A DNA stretch of 51,910 nucleotides, taken from an uncultured Candidatus Saccharibacteria bacterium. Its GTDB lineage: Bacteria > Patescibacteriota > Saccharimonadia > Saccharimonadales > Saccharimonadaceae. The notes under the pieces were generated by a model. It worked only from the letters and a program-made list of their open reading frames with translations, had not been told where the DNA came from and did not search any database. A program made the translations under genes and the position numbers. This document shows, piece by piece, positions 16,931-25,946 of this stretch. Each line of letters starts with the position of its first letter. Within the stretch, counting starts at the first letter, position 1. The stretch spans positions 1 through 51,910 of the forward strand of contig CALKRM010000025.1 of the NCBI GenBank assembly GCA_937989565.1, in the 5' to 3' direction.

Positions 16931-18739
16931 ATGAAAAATAAGATTATAAAGAGTACAAAATTTGTTATTAGAGCAACATTGCATCCGTCGTACGGCAGTG
17001 AACAAGTAAAGTTGTTTCGCGATCGTAGATCTATTAACAAGAAACGATATGAAGATTATATTAAATGGTTTGATAAGCATAAAGTCACCGATGGGCAACT
17101 TGAACTGCAAAGAAAATACTCCAAGGAGTTTAAGCAGCGTCCATTGATTAGTATTTTGTTGCCGACATATAATACAAATCCAGTATATCTGCGTAGCTGT
17201 ATTGACTCTGTCTTATCTCAGAGTTATGACAACTGGGAGTTGTGTATTTCTGATGATAATTCTACTAGCGATCAAACAAAGAGTGTTATAAATGAATATG
17301 TAGAAAAGTATAATAATATTAAGGCTACATTTCGTAAAGAAAATGGTCATATATCAAAGTCATCTAATACAGCTCTTTCGATGGCTAAAGGTGACTATAT
17401 ATCATTACTCGATCATGATGACATTTTACCTCCCAACGCCTTGTTTGAAGTGGTTGATGTTATAAATAAAAATCCTGACGTAGATCTTATTTATACAGAT
17501 GAAGACAAGATCGATAGTGACGGTATTCATATAGAACCATTTTTTAAACCTGACTGGAGTCCTGATTTTATGAATTCATGCAACATGGTAACGCATTTTG
17601 CTACCATAAAAGCAGATATAATTAGAGGTGTTAATGGATTTACTGTCGGAACGCATGGCGCGCAAGATTGGGATTTATTTTTGAAGATTTCTGCTAAAAC
17701 TAATAATATTTATCATATTCCGAAAATTTTATATCATTGGCGTAAATCTGAGACATCTACTGCTATGAATGCTGATAGTAAACCGTATGCTTATATAAAT
17801 CAAAAGAATGTCCTTCGTAGTAGTGTGAGACAAAGAAGAGAAAATGCTTATATAGATTCTCATGTTGCGTTAGGATTTTGGCGTAAAAAATATGTAATCC
17901 CGACAAATCCGTTGGTGTCAATTATCATACCAACCAAGGATAATTTTAGATATATAAAAAAATGCATAGATTCAATTATTGAAAATACTTCGTATCCATA
18001 TTTTGAAATAATAATTGTAGATACGGGATCTACGGATTCTCGAGTAAATGATTTTTATGAAAAATTGATAGATAATAATGGCAATGTGCATGTTATTAAA
18101 TACAAGAAGAAATTCAATTTTTCAGATGCATGTAACTATGGTGCAAATAATTCTAGTGGAGAATATCTGCTATTCCTTAATAATGACACGGAGGTTATTA
18201 CCCACGACTGGATCCAGTCATTGCTTGAGCATGCTCAGCGTCCAGAAATAGGGATGGTTGGACCTAAGCTTATATTTGAGGATAAGACAATACAGCATGC
18301 TGGAATAGTCTTATCTGAAAGAGATATCGCATTCCATCCGTTTTATGGTCAGGATGAGCGTACAGATATATTTACGTATATTTATACCGCCAATATTCGT
18401 AATGTATCGGCAGTAACTGGTGCTTGTTGTATGATTAATCGTGATAAGTTCAATAAGGTGGGTGGGTTTGATAATAAACTTCGTATAACGTATAACGATG
18501 TAGATCTTAACCTTAAATTGCGCAAAGAAGGCTATTATAATGTCTACACTCCATACGCAGAGTTATTCCATTATGAGTCTAAGAGTGTTGGTCGCATAAA
18601 CACGAGCGAGAGAGATACTAGCGAACTAGAGAGTGCCCAAAAAGAGATGCGTAAGAGATGGGGTGAATACTTGAAGAGGGATCCATTCTATAATGATAAT
18701 TTTGAGCAATTTGGTCCGGGCTATAGGTTACCCGAATAA
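16931..18739 (+). CDS. Bifunctional (two-domain) GT2 glycosyltransferase
   Basis: A 602-residue protein with two tandem GT-A domains. Domain 1 (~70-310) has PLISILLPTYNTNPVYL, SDDNSTSD and the metal site LLDHDDILP with TDEDKID. Domain 2 (~330-600) has PLVSIIIPTKDN, DTGSTDSR, LFLNNDTEV and a YNDVDLNLKLRKEGY acceptor motif. Such double enzymes alternate two linkages in chain growth and often accompany Wzm/Wzt exporters. It follows wzt by 6 bp with AGAGGAGA as ribosome-binding site. A strong hairpin follows. Substrate sugars unknown. Confidence 0.92.
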   Translation: MKNKIIKSTKFVIRATLHPSYGSEQVKLFRDRRSINKKRYEDYIKWFDKHKVTDGQLELQRKYSKEFKQRPLISILLPTYNTNPVYLRSCIDSVLSQSYDNWELCISDDNSTSDQTKSVINEYVEKYNNIKATFRKENGHISKSSNTALSMAKGDYISLLDHDDILPPNALFEVVDVINKNPDVDLIYTDEDKIDSDGIHIEPFFKPDWSPDFMNSCNMVTHFATIKADIIRGVNGFTVGTHGAQDWDLFLKISAKTNNIYHIPKILYHWRKSETSTAMNADSKPYAYINQKNVLRSSVRQRRENAYIDSHVALGFWRKKYVIPTNPLVSIIIPTKDNFRYIKKCIDSIIENTSYPYFEIIIVDTGSTDSRVNDFYEKLIDNNGNVHVIKYKKKFNFSDACNYGANNSSGEYLLFLNNDTEVITHDWIQSLLEHAQRPEIGMVGPKLIFEDKTIQHAGIVLSERDIAFHPFYGQDERTDIFTYIYTANIRNVSAVTGACCMINRDKFNKVGGFDNKLRITYNDVDLNLKLRKEGYYNVYTPYAELFHYESKSVGRINTSERDTSELESAQKEMRKRWGEYLKRDPFYNDNFEQFGPGYRLPE

Positions 18740-18756
18740 CGTTAACTATTAATTAT

Positions 18757-18795
18757 AAATAACCGCGACAGTAAGTTGTACTGCCGCGGTTATTT
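18757..18795. terminator. Strong bidirectional terminator hairpin
   Basis: A 17-position stem with a single A-C mismatch: arm 18757-18773 pairs with 18779-18795 around a 5-nt loop. The stem foot is AAATAACCGCG/CGCGGTTATTT, so each strand ends in a T-containing run. It lies between the convergent genes ending at 18739 (+) and 18834 (-) and can stop both. Confidence 0.9.
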
Positions 18796-18833
18796 ATATT
18801 ATTTACGATGTAAAGATGTATGAGTTATTATAC

Positions 18834-20531
18834 TTAGTATATTCCTGATGATGTAGATATGTGGCTAGCCCATGATTGTTGACCGTCGCCCCATCCATGT
18901 ACTTCGACGGTATTATTGGTTGTACCTCTGTATTTGACATAATAGATGGTGTCTTTTCCTCTTCCTTGCAAGTCGGCTACTACTATGTCATTCGATCCTA
19001 TCACATAGCCAGATTCTGGGTAATTACTTGCGGTGTGACGTACCCAGTTTTTTAACGAAGAATCCCATACGTGAAATTCGATAAGACCACTCGTAGTGTT
19101 GTCGTATTTAACATATATGAATTCATCTTTTTTATCTCCATCAAGATCTGCTGCAATAACTCTTCCTGTGTTCATGCTAGCTGAAGGGTGGCTTGTTGCT
19201 GTGTGCCTAAACCAACTAGTTCCATTATTATTCCAACCATGCACTTCAATCATGCCAGAATTAGTCTGCTCATAATTAATCAGATAATATTCGTCATTAC
19301 CATCGCCATCAGTATCTGCTGTTATAACTTCAGAAAATAGCGGATCAATAGGTCCGGCAGATGTTGCAGTGTGAGCTAGCCAACGCAATCCATCTTGAGT
19401 CCACGTATGAAACTCTACTCTACCACTTGCAGTTCCATTATAGTCAACCTTTGTTAATACGGTATTTTTGCTATTAACCTTCCTTGATATAACCTTGCTG
19501 TACTGCTGATTAAAGGTGTATGAGTTTGTCGCTGTATGCTGAGACCATGCCTGTAAGTTACTATTGGCCCATGTGTGCATTTCGGCACATTTACTGCCAG
19601 TATTATTAGGGACGGATATAGTTAAGGTGTCATTATTTCCATTTATCCTAGTTGGTATAATTCTAGCGCCAGTTTCTACGTTAGGTATATTCTGTCCGTT
19701 TTTACAAGAGAATGAACTGCTTGATCTTGTGTCTCCAAACCAGTCTGTAAAGTAATTATAAAAGTTACGATTACCATAGGCGCTACACCCATCACCTACG
19801 CCATACCCAGATGACATAGCAGCGGCATTTGGTTGATATGGTGTATAACTATAAAGAGCGGCGGTTGTCCAATTCTGAATATTTACATTAGATCCTCCGC
19901 AAGCAGCATTTGGACTCCATTGAACGAAATTTACGCCTGTTGTATATGGTGAAAACCAATTAGGATTACGTGTTATTATGTAGTGAAAGTGTTTCGCTGC
20001 CCATTCTAGCTGGTTTTCTAGACCAAAATATTTACTATCACACTCGGCAGTGTCTGGACATCCGTAGCCAGTTGCGCTTTTGAATTGCCCACGAGTTGGC
20101 CACGTGTCAGTAACTAGGGCTTGCTCTTTTTGGAGCAAAACTATTAAAAGCTGTGGGTTTACATGATATTTTTGAGAGATATCAAAGATTAATTGAGCAG
20201 CGCTTCTCCCGTCTTTTGTTTTATAATCACGGAGACAGGTATATGGAGGGCTATGCCACCCTTTCGATGCGGCATACTGAGCGCGAGTTATATCAGGTCT
20301 TCCAAACTCACTGGCTGGTTTGGCGCCATTTGTATCACATTGGGGAACTTTACTATTTAAAAATGACTGAATTTGGCTCGCACTCATGGATCCGTAATTT
20401 GTTGCTACGGCATCATCCATAATATTGCCTGGGTCAAAATCATTTAATACTGCAGATGCTGGCGTAGAGGATAATATCACCCCTAAGCATATTGACGTAA
20501 GTATGCCTAATTTTAATATTAATTTCTTCAT
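18834..20531 (-). CDS. Secreted protein: lysozyme-like N-terminal domain of an actinobacterial type plus five C-terminal beta repeats
   Basis: A 565-residue protein with signal peptide (cleavage near SSTPASA, residue 27). Residues ~30-270 contain DPGNIM, MSASQIQSFLNSKVP, LIVLLQKEQALVTDTWP (possible catalytic Glu136), GYGCPDTAECDSKYFG, ALYSYTPYQPNAAAM and AYGNRNFYNYFTDWFG. I recognise this combination from a widespread actinobacterial secreted family, often labelled hemagglutinin or transglycosylase-like. The C-terminal ~290 residues hold five repeats of about 55-65 residues with the core E-[FVM]-H-x-W ... W-x2-H-x-[AS]-[TS], interleaved with DxDGDxxDE FG-GAP-like loops, probably a beta-propeller binding sugars. 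It overlaps its upstream neighbour by 4 bp (ATGA). The activity is not proven. Confidence 0.75.
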   Translation of the reverse strand: MKKLILKLGILTSICLGVILSSTPASAVLNDFDPGNIMDDAVATNYGSMSASQIQSFLNSKVPQCDTNGAKPASEFGRPDITRAQYAASKGWHSPPYTCLRDYKTKDGRSAAQLIFDISQKYHVNPQLLIVLLQKEQALVTDTWPTRGQFKSATGYGCPDTAECDSKYFGLENQLEWAAKHFHYIITRNPNWFSPYTTGVNFVQWSPNAACGGSNVNIQNWTTAALYSYTPYQPNAAAMSSGYGVGDGCSAYGNRNFYNYFTDWFGDTRSSSSFSCKNGQNIPNVETGARIIPTRINGNNDTLTISVPNNTGSKCAEMHTWANSNLQAWSQHTATNSYTFNQQYSKVISRKVNSKNTVLTKVDYNGTASGRVEFHTWTQDGLRWLAHTATSAGPIDPLFSEVITADTDGDGNDEYYLINYEQTNSGMIEVHGWNNNGTSWFRHTATSHPSASMNTGRVIAADLDGDKKDEFIYVKYDNTTSGLIEFHVWDSSLKNWVRHTASNYPESGYVIGSNDIVVADLQGRGKDTIYYVKYRGTTNNTVEVHGWGDGQQSWASHISTSSGIY

Positions 20532-21118
20532 ATAGTTATTTCTCCTTCAGTATCTCCAGTCACGTTGTTGTCTTCATAGTGAATGTTTATTGTCCATTTT
20601 CCAGGTGACAATTGAGACAATGGAACGTTAAATCCTTTGCAGCTAGACGTACTTGGTCCAGCTTGCAACTCTACGCTATTGGAATACGTTTGTCCGCTAG
20701 TATTATGCATTGATAACGTACATCTTCCGCTTGATGATATAGTTTGGATCAAACTACGGATATAAAGAGTGTTTGAATCTTTATCGACTGTTGTAGTTGT
20801 TATACTTACTCCAACTGTTGGTTTTTTTCCGTTGGATGATGGAGTCGGTTCTGGCGAAGGATCGCTTCCTTGTAGTGTTTTAGATTTTTGACCTGATGAC
20901 TCTTTTCCTGACTTATTGGATGCATCATTTAATGATCTTTTTTTTATGTCTTGACCAGCTGTTTTCTGTTCCTCGGTGACCGTGTTGAATTGATTCTGGA
21001 TGAAGGGCCAGAACTTAAATTTATAGGAAATTAAGCCATAGCCTGTTATAGACAATAGTATGACAGCTATCAGAATTAATACTTTATTTTTTTTATTTTG
21101 TTTTTTCTGTATTTTCAT
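20528..21118 (-). CDS. Membrane-anchored protein with disordered linker and beta-sandwich-like domain
   Basis: A 196-residue protein with a Lys-rich cytoplasmic start, one membrane helix at ~13-31 (VLILIAVILLSITGYGLI), a Ser/Lys/Pro-rich linker (~50-100), then a compact ~95-residue domain. This domain has alternating strands, two Cys (GRCTLSM and SSCKGF), and SPGKWTINIHY, reminiscent of an Ig-like or carbohydrate-binding fold. No family recognised. It overlaps the secreted repeat protein by 4 bp, so the two are translated together and may work together on the surface. A TATAGT -10 and a leader of about 20 nt precede it on the minus strand. Confidence 0.65.
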   Translation of the reverse strand: MKIQKKQNKKNKVLILIAVILLSITGYGLISYKFKFWPFIQNQFNTVTEEQKTAGQDIKKRSLNDASNKSGKESSGQKSKTLQGSDPSPEPTPSSNGKKPTVGVSITTTTVDKDSNTLYIRSLIQTISSSGRCTLSMHNTSGQTYSNSVELQAGPSTSSCKGFNVPLSQLSPGKWTINIHYEDNNVTGDTEGEITI

Positions 21119-21171
21119 AATTGTTACCTAATCAACACTACTATAGCAGATATAGATAAAACGGTAAAGCT

Positions 21172-23175
21172 TTAAAAAGTTCTTTTATAGAATAAAATAT
21201 CTCCATTATGTACAGTGACTTTATCGATTAGTTCATAGCAAGGTAGCTGTAGTGGTGTTGTAGATAACACACGAGTAACAGATTTTCCTATATGATTACT
21301 ACAACTCAATTTTGCAATAAATACATCCGGCTGAATAAGTACGAGATCTTTGTCTATGGTATCAGACAGAAGTATATGTGCATACCTGTTATAAATTGTC
21401 TTATCTTTTGATACTTTTGACCAGAAATCTTTATCAGGGTAAGTATTGACTCCCGTAATTGATTTTCTATTTGCCATTTGAGGGAAATTTTCTAGCACGC
21501 TTGTGCCAGACAATCCCCATATATCGTCACTAGACGAGGTAGAGATAATCTTTTTGGTTATAATATTATCGTTATACCCGCTTCCTAGACCTCTATATAA
21601 CGGCTGTATAGTTATTGTCGACATAATACATAAAGAAGAAAGCACTAACAGTCCGAGTTTTTCCTTTTTTATAAATATAAGAGCTAGTCCACCAGAAAGG
21701 CTTATTGCGGCTAGTAATAATACGCGAAGATCTCCGGCAAAGTTACGATTGAACTTTACGACATATACGATGGTGCAGACGTAAATAATAATCACCATTG
21801 TTGAATATAGATATGGTAAATAGCGATATTGTGATGAAAATTTTATAGTATTAGCAAGCGTGTATATTAATGAAAAGATTCCTATAAAACCTAATCCAAG
21901 CTGCAATCTTGTTATCGGTACAAGATGCATCATAAAAGGTTTTGCTATTGAAGAGAATCCTGGAATAAATAAATGAAATATGAATATTAAGCAGGAAACA
22001 AAAATAGCAACTCCGACCCAATCTATAGTTTTATCTTTACGCCATTTGCTATATAAAATAAACAGTATAGGAATGATAAATGCAAAAGGTGTGATGATAA
22101 ATGCAGACATCTCACTTTGATTAATGGATCCTTTACTTGGATCTATCGATGAAATGGATGCGCCATCCATAAGTCGGTATTGACTATAGCCAGTGAGACC
22201 GATTAGATCAGCCTGTGATGGAGCTCCCGAATGTACGAATCGTGCCCCGGGATAATCTGTACCAGAAATGGCTTGTACGGCATCTATTCTGGTGATTAAA
22301 AATATACCAACTATGCCGATCGCTGCTAGAGCGGATCCTACTATGAATGCTGTATTTACATATAGTATTTTTCGTACTTTTTTGGGTGCTTTTTTCCAAG
22401 TATTTATATAATAGCCAATCGCCACTAGAAATACAGTGATGATAACAGGTATCTGAAAGGCTGGGTACAATAGTAGGGCGAAGCTTACCATTGAATAGGT
22501 TAATAAAAGTGATAGTGTGAGTTTCGATATTATATCACCATGTTTATATCTCTTTAAAAAAGATAAAGATTTATTTTCTATTAATTTCATTATTAATAGC
22601 AGTATGACAATTCCCCAGACAATACTCATTATGGTAATGGTTTGGTACCACCAGAATATAAAAGGGGTAAAAGAGCCTATGATAGCGATAGATCCCGATA
22701 ATACGTATTTATTGGGAAGAAATTTTAACGATAGAAAGTATATGCTTAATAACAATGATGCTAGTAATAGCCACCACTTAAAGGCAAAAGCAAACTCGAA
22801 AGGAACTATTAAAAAGGCAAGATTTTGAGGTCGGAATATTGTTGACCATTCTTTGTATGGTGCATCAGATATAAGGCTCATATTCTTGCCAGAATTGCCA
22901 AAGTTCTTGTTGATTAGTGGATATCCAGCTTCTTTTTGTGCAATTGTGAATTGTGTAACGACTAGCCACTCGTCGCTGCGAATAGGTCGAGCTTCGCCTG
23001 ATATGAGATTAGATGATTTACCATTAAGGAAAGAGTCATAGTATAAGCCAAATGAAGATCCAGATATCTTAAATCCTGTCGCAAAAATTAAACAAAAGAT
23101 AATAGTAGACGGGAAAATCCATTTTTTATAAGAATCGTCTTTTAATTTTGTAAAAATAGAACGTAGAGCTTGCAT
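21172..23175 (-). CDS. Large multi-pass membrane protein of the glycan locus (function unknown)
   Basis: About 667 residues with roughly 12-14 hydrophobic helices and a soluble C-terminal part of ~130 residues. The layout resembles GT-C-type membrane glycosyltransferases or YfhO-like proteins, with a loop after the second helix containing RSDEWLV and YPLINKN. I place the start at MQALRSIFTK (23175). The reading frame runs further upstream to 23331, but that stretch is low-quality hydrophobic sequence, lies across the divergent DegT fragment, and is upstream of a good minus-strand -10 TATACT (23191-23186). An alternative ATG is at 23184, only 1 nt from that -10. AT-rich codons match the neighbouring genes. 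Confidence 0.72.
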   Translation of the reverse strand: MQALRSIFTKLKDDSYKKWIFPSTIIFCLIFATGFKISGSSFGLYYDSFLNGKSSNLISGEARPIRSDEWLVVTQFTIAQKEAGYPLINKNFGNSGKNMSLISDAPYKEWSTIFRPQNLAFLIVPFEFAFAFKWWLLLASLLLSIYFLSLKFLPNKYVLSGSIAIIGSFTPFIFWWYQTITIMSIVWGIVILLLIMKLIENKSLSFLKRYKHGDIISKLTLSLLLTYSMVSFALLLYPAFQIPVIITVFLVAIGYYINTWKKAPKKVRKILYVNTAFIVGSALAAIGIVGIFLITRIDAVQAISGTDYPGARFVHSGAPSQADLIGLTGYSQYRLMDGASISSIDPSKGSINQSEMSAFIITPFAFIIPILFILYSKWRKDKTIDWVGVAIFVSCLIFIFHLFIPGFSSIAKPFMMHLVPITRLQLGLGFIGIFSLIYTLANTIKFSSQYRYLPYLYSTMVIIIYVCTIVYVVKFNRNFAGDLRVLLLAAISLSGGLALIFIKKEKLGLLVLSSLCIMSTITIQPLYRGLGSGYNDNIITKKIISTSSSDDIWGLSGTSVLENFPQMANRKSITGVNTYPDKDFWSKVSKDKTIYNRYAHILLSDTIDKDLVLIQPDVFIAKLSCSNHIGKSVTRVLSTTPLQLPCYELIDKVTVHNGDILFYKRTF

Positions 23176-23270
23176 AACATTCATTAGTATACAGTAAAAA
23201 TAGCAAGTATAAAAATTGTGTTTTTTTGAGAACAAGTCTAAAAAACGAAAAATAAAAAATGAGTGATGCG

Positions 23271-23289
23271 CTATCTTTGTTAAAGATAG
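23271..23289. repeat. Perfect inverted repeat upstream of the DegT fragment
   Basis: CTATCTTT-GTT-AAAGATAG is a perfect 8-bp stem with a 3-nt loop, 24 bp before the fragment's ATG. It lacks a clear T-run after the plus-strand arm, so it could be an operator or a leftover of a terminator or of the event that broke this region. Confidence 0.5.
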
Positions 23290-23312
23290 TAAGAATGTAA
23301 GGAGGCTACGTA

Positions 23313-23498
23313 ATGATAAACATCGCATCACCCGTTATAGAGGAAGAGGAGCGTCGGGCGGTAAATGAAGTTATAGAGTCAGGTATGCTGGCTCAGGGCC
23401 CAAAAGTCGCTGAGCTTGAAGAAAGCTGGGCTAAATATTGGTTTGCAAGGGAGGTATTTTATGCCTTTTCTAATGCTGCTATATCCATTATTTATTAG
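23313..23498 (+). pseudogene. Truncated N-terminus of a DegT/DnrJ/EryC1 sugar aminotransferase
   Basis: The first ~42 residues (INIASPVIEEEERRAVNEVI, then SGMLAQGPKVAELEESWAKY) are the conserved N-terminus of PLP-dependent nucleotide-sugar aminotransferases, normally 360-400 aa. After AKYW the sequence no longer matches well and stops at 61 aa, before the cofactor lysine. A good ribosome-binding site (AAGGAGG, 7 nt before ATG) remains. The downstream Gfo/Idh gene is a usual partner of such enzymes in amino-sugar synthesis, so an amino-sugar pathway seems to have been lost or moved. Confidence 0.82.
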
Positions 23499-23628
23499 GT
23501 TACGAAAATATATAAAAGTAGATACAAGCAATAAATATTTTTGTAGTTTTTTAATTTTGTTTTTTATGTGCTTTATGTTAGCTTTTTATACTGTTCAAAC
23601 GATTTACTATAATGTACGGGTTGCTTAA
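23461..23628 (+). pseudogene. Possible C-terminal remnant of a membrane protein
   Basis: In a second frame overlapping the DegT fragment, an ATG at 23461 (GGGAGGT just upstream) opens 55 residues: a short hydrophobic piece MPFLMLLYPLFIRL and one strong membrane helix FLILFFMCFMLAFYTVQTIYY. It looks like the last part of a polytopic glycan-locus protein spliced onto the DegT fragment by deletion. It might instead be a genuine small membrane peptide. Bases 23629-23742 hold no gene, only the promoter/leader of the next gene. Confidence 0.4.
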
Positions 23629-23742
23629 CTGTAAGGGACTAAACGAGTAGTAATAGTTGATCATATAACTAATGACAATGAGGGACTATTTATGTAAAAA
23701 TTATCAAAATATGATATTATATGATTAAGTAAATGGGGGTTT

Positions 23743-24885
23743 ATGACTAAGAAGATATTAATATATACAGGGTATTTTATTCCGCACCTGGGTGGCGTGG
23801 AAAGATATGTAGATAAATTAACAAGTGCTTTGGAGAAGATAGGGTATCAATGCACAATAGTAACTACTGCACACGATAATAGCCTACCCTCCAAAGAGAC
23901 GATAGGCAGCAGAACTATATATCGATTACCTACGCATAATATTTTTAAACAGAGATACCCAATCATTAATAAACGTAAGAGTGCTAATATTATTTCAGAT
24001 ATTGATTTTAATAGTTTTAGCTTTTGTATAGTTAATACCAGATTTCATCTAACAAGTCTTCTGGGTGCCAGGTTGGCAAAAAAGCATGGGATAAAGGTTG
24101 CTCTTATAGAACATGGAACTGCTCATTTTTCGGTTGGGAATAAACTTCTTGATTTTTTTGGGTTAATATACGAACATGTTTTGACTGCAATTATTAAGCA
24201 GTATGTTGACTACTACTATGGCGTATCGCAAAATTGTAATAAGTGGTTGAAACATTTTGGCATATCTGCAGAAGGTGTTTGGTACAATGCAATTGACTCG
24301 AAGGATAAGTTGCTGGCGACTAATAAATATGATTATTTTGATAAGCGAGAAATCATAGTTACATATGCTGGGCGTATTATAAAAGAAAAAGGAATCATCA
24401 ATCTACTTAAGGCATTTGATAAGGTCAGAAGCGAGATGTCAAATCAAAAAATTCGGCTAGTTATTGCCGGTGATGGTCCTTTAAAAGATGAGCTTGAGTC
24501 TAGATATTTAGATGATAGTTCTATACAATTTTTAGGTAAAATAAATTTTAGTGATATCCTATCTCTCTTTAAGCGTACTGATATATTTGTTCACCCGTCA
24601 CTCTATCCTGAAGGGCTACCTACGGCCATATTAGAGGCTGGATTGATGCGAACGGCTATTATTGCCACTCCTAGAGGGGGGACGGAAGAAGTGATTATTG
24701 ACAAGCGCCATGGTATAATAGTTGACGGTAGTGTGGATAGTTTAAAGATTGCTCTAATGGAAATGGTACAGAATGAGTCTATGCGCAAAAAAAGTGCAGA
24801 TAATGTAAAGAAGAGAATAGAGAGTGTTTTTAGTTGGCAGTCGGTGGCGAAATGCGTTGATAATAAAATCAAGGAGAGTATATAG
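23743..24885 (+). CDS. GT4 glycosyltransferase
   Basis: A 380-residue GT-B enzyme. The N-terminal domain has IYTGYFIPHLGGVERYVDKL, the acceptor-side glycine loop of GT4 enzymes. The C-terminal donor domain has VTYAGRIIKEKGI and the nucleotide-sugar motif HPSLYPEGLPTAILEA (E-x7-E type). It transfers a sugar from a nucleotide donor to a growing lipid-linked glycan at the cytoplasmic face. A GGGGGT site lies 5 nt before the ATG. Its stop overlaps the next start by one base, so it heads a three-gene operon. Confidence 0.92.
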   Translation: MTKKILIYTGYFIPHLGGVERYVDKLTSALEKIGYQCTIVTTAHDNSLPSKETIGSRTIYRLPTHNIFKQRYPIINKRKSANIISDIDFNSFSFCIVNTRFHLTSLLGARLAKKHGIKVALIEHGTAHFSVGNKLLDFFGLIYEHVLTAIIKQYVDYYYGVSQNCNKWLKHFGISAEGVWYNAIDSKDKLLATNKYDYFDKREIIVTYAGRIIKEKGIINLLKAFDKVRSEMSNQKIRLVIAGDGPLKDELESRYLDDSSIQFLGKINFSDILSLFKRTDIFVHPSLYPEGLPTAILEAGLMRTAIIATPRGGTEEVIIDKRHGIIVDGSVDSLKIALMEMVQNESMRKKSADNVKKRIESVFSWQSVAKCVDNKIKESI

Positions 24886-25946
24886 TGTCTAAAGCGGTAA
24901 AGTTCGTAATAGTTGGTGCTGGAAATATATCAAATACAAGACATATCCCAGCACTCAAGAAAATCAAGAATGCTGAGATATTTGGTGTTATAAGTAATAA
25001 AATAGAGCGAGCCAGAAAGACAGCTAAAAAACATAATATTCCTCACGTGTCTCAAATAAAAGAATCTTCTGACGGTTTAGTTGTGGTTAATGCTGATTGG
25101 ATGAATGATGCTGATGCCTGGGTGATAGGTGCTCCTCCACACCTTCATTATCCATTGGTTAAATTGGGTTTATCTCTTGATAAGCATGTACTCGTAGAGA
25201 AGCCAATGATGATGAATGAAGATGAATGCAACGAGTTGATAAAACTGGCTAAGAGTAAGAATAAAGTGTTCTATGTTATGCATAACTTCCAGTATGCAAA
25301 TAAGATGCTAAAACTAAATGATATTGTTGAGTCTAAAAAACATGGTGAAGTGGTGTCTATTACTGAAGTACAGTTTACTAATCATGACCGTCGGCTGCCA
25401 GAGTGGTATAATGATTTACCTCTGGGTCTGTTTTATGATGAGGCTGCTCATTTCTTGTATCTTCCAGAGAGACATGTTGGCAAGTTGCAAATACAGCATG
25501 CACATGCGGTGTATGGTAACGCTAAGAAGGAGGCCACTCCAGTAACTCTTTCGGTCAATGCTATGGCGGGTAAAGTTCCATTAACAATGTTCTTAAATTT
25601 CCGCTCACCAGTGTGTGAGTGGTATTATATGGTATCCTTCAAGAAAGATATTTACATCTACGATTTCTTTAAAGATATCCTAATTCACCTGCCAACAGAC
25701 GGAGAACATCTTGGTAAAGATGTGTTGCGTAGCTCGATAAAGTATACGACTCAATATTGGGGACAATTTATAGCTAACGGTATACGCAGGGTGATAGGAG
25801 ATCTGTTGTATGGTCACGATAAGGTATTAAGTAGTTTCACGTCTGCAATTGTCGACGGCAATGTTGATAAGTTTTTGACAGCTGAAAATGGTAAGATAAA
25901 TGTAGCTGCTGCCAATTCTATAATTGATAAGGTCAATAAGCGATAG
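24885..25946 (+). CDS. Gfo/Idh/MocA-family sugar oxidoreductase
   Basis: A 353-residue protein, the usual length. The Rossmann dinucleotide-binding start is VKFVIVGAGNISNTRHIPAL, followed by DAWVIGAPPHLHYPLV and the catalytic-lysine signature HVLVEKPMM (EKP). The second half is the mixed-sheet substrate domain with YDEAAHFLYL. It would oxidise or reduce a nucleotide sugar or free sugar with NAD(P). The start is GTG, overlapping the previous stop (taGTG). A truncated DegT aminotransferase lies two genes upstream; such pairs (WlbA/WlbE-like) make 3-amino sugars. Exact substrate unknown. Confidence 0.9.
   Translation: MSKAVKFVIVGAGNISNTRHIPALKKIKNAEIFGVISNKIERARKTAKKHNIPHVSQIKESSDGLVVVNADWMNDADAWVIGAPPHLHYPLVKLGLSLDKHVLVEKPMMMNEDECNELIKLAKSKNKVFYVMHNFQYANKMLKLNDIVESKKHGEVVSITEVQFTNHDRRLPEWYNDLPLGLFYDEAAHFLYLPERHVGKLQIQHAHAVYGNAKKEATPVTLSVNAMAGKVPLTMFLNFRSPVCEWYYMVSFKKDIYIYDFFKDILIHLPTDGEHLGKDVLRSSIKYTTQYWGQFIANGIRRVIGDLLYGHDKVLSSFTSAIVDGNVDKFLTAENGKINVAAANSIIDKVNKR

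Noticed and set aside
23176..23331. Upstream N-terminal extension of the large membrane protein (start at 23331)
   Set aside because: The extension precedes a good -10, lies across the divergent DegT fragment, and reads as low-quality hydrophobic sequence.
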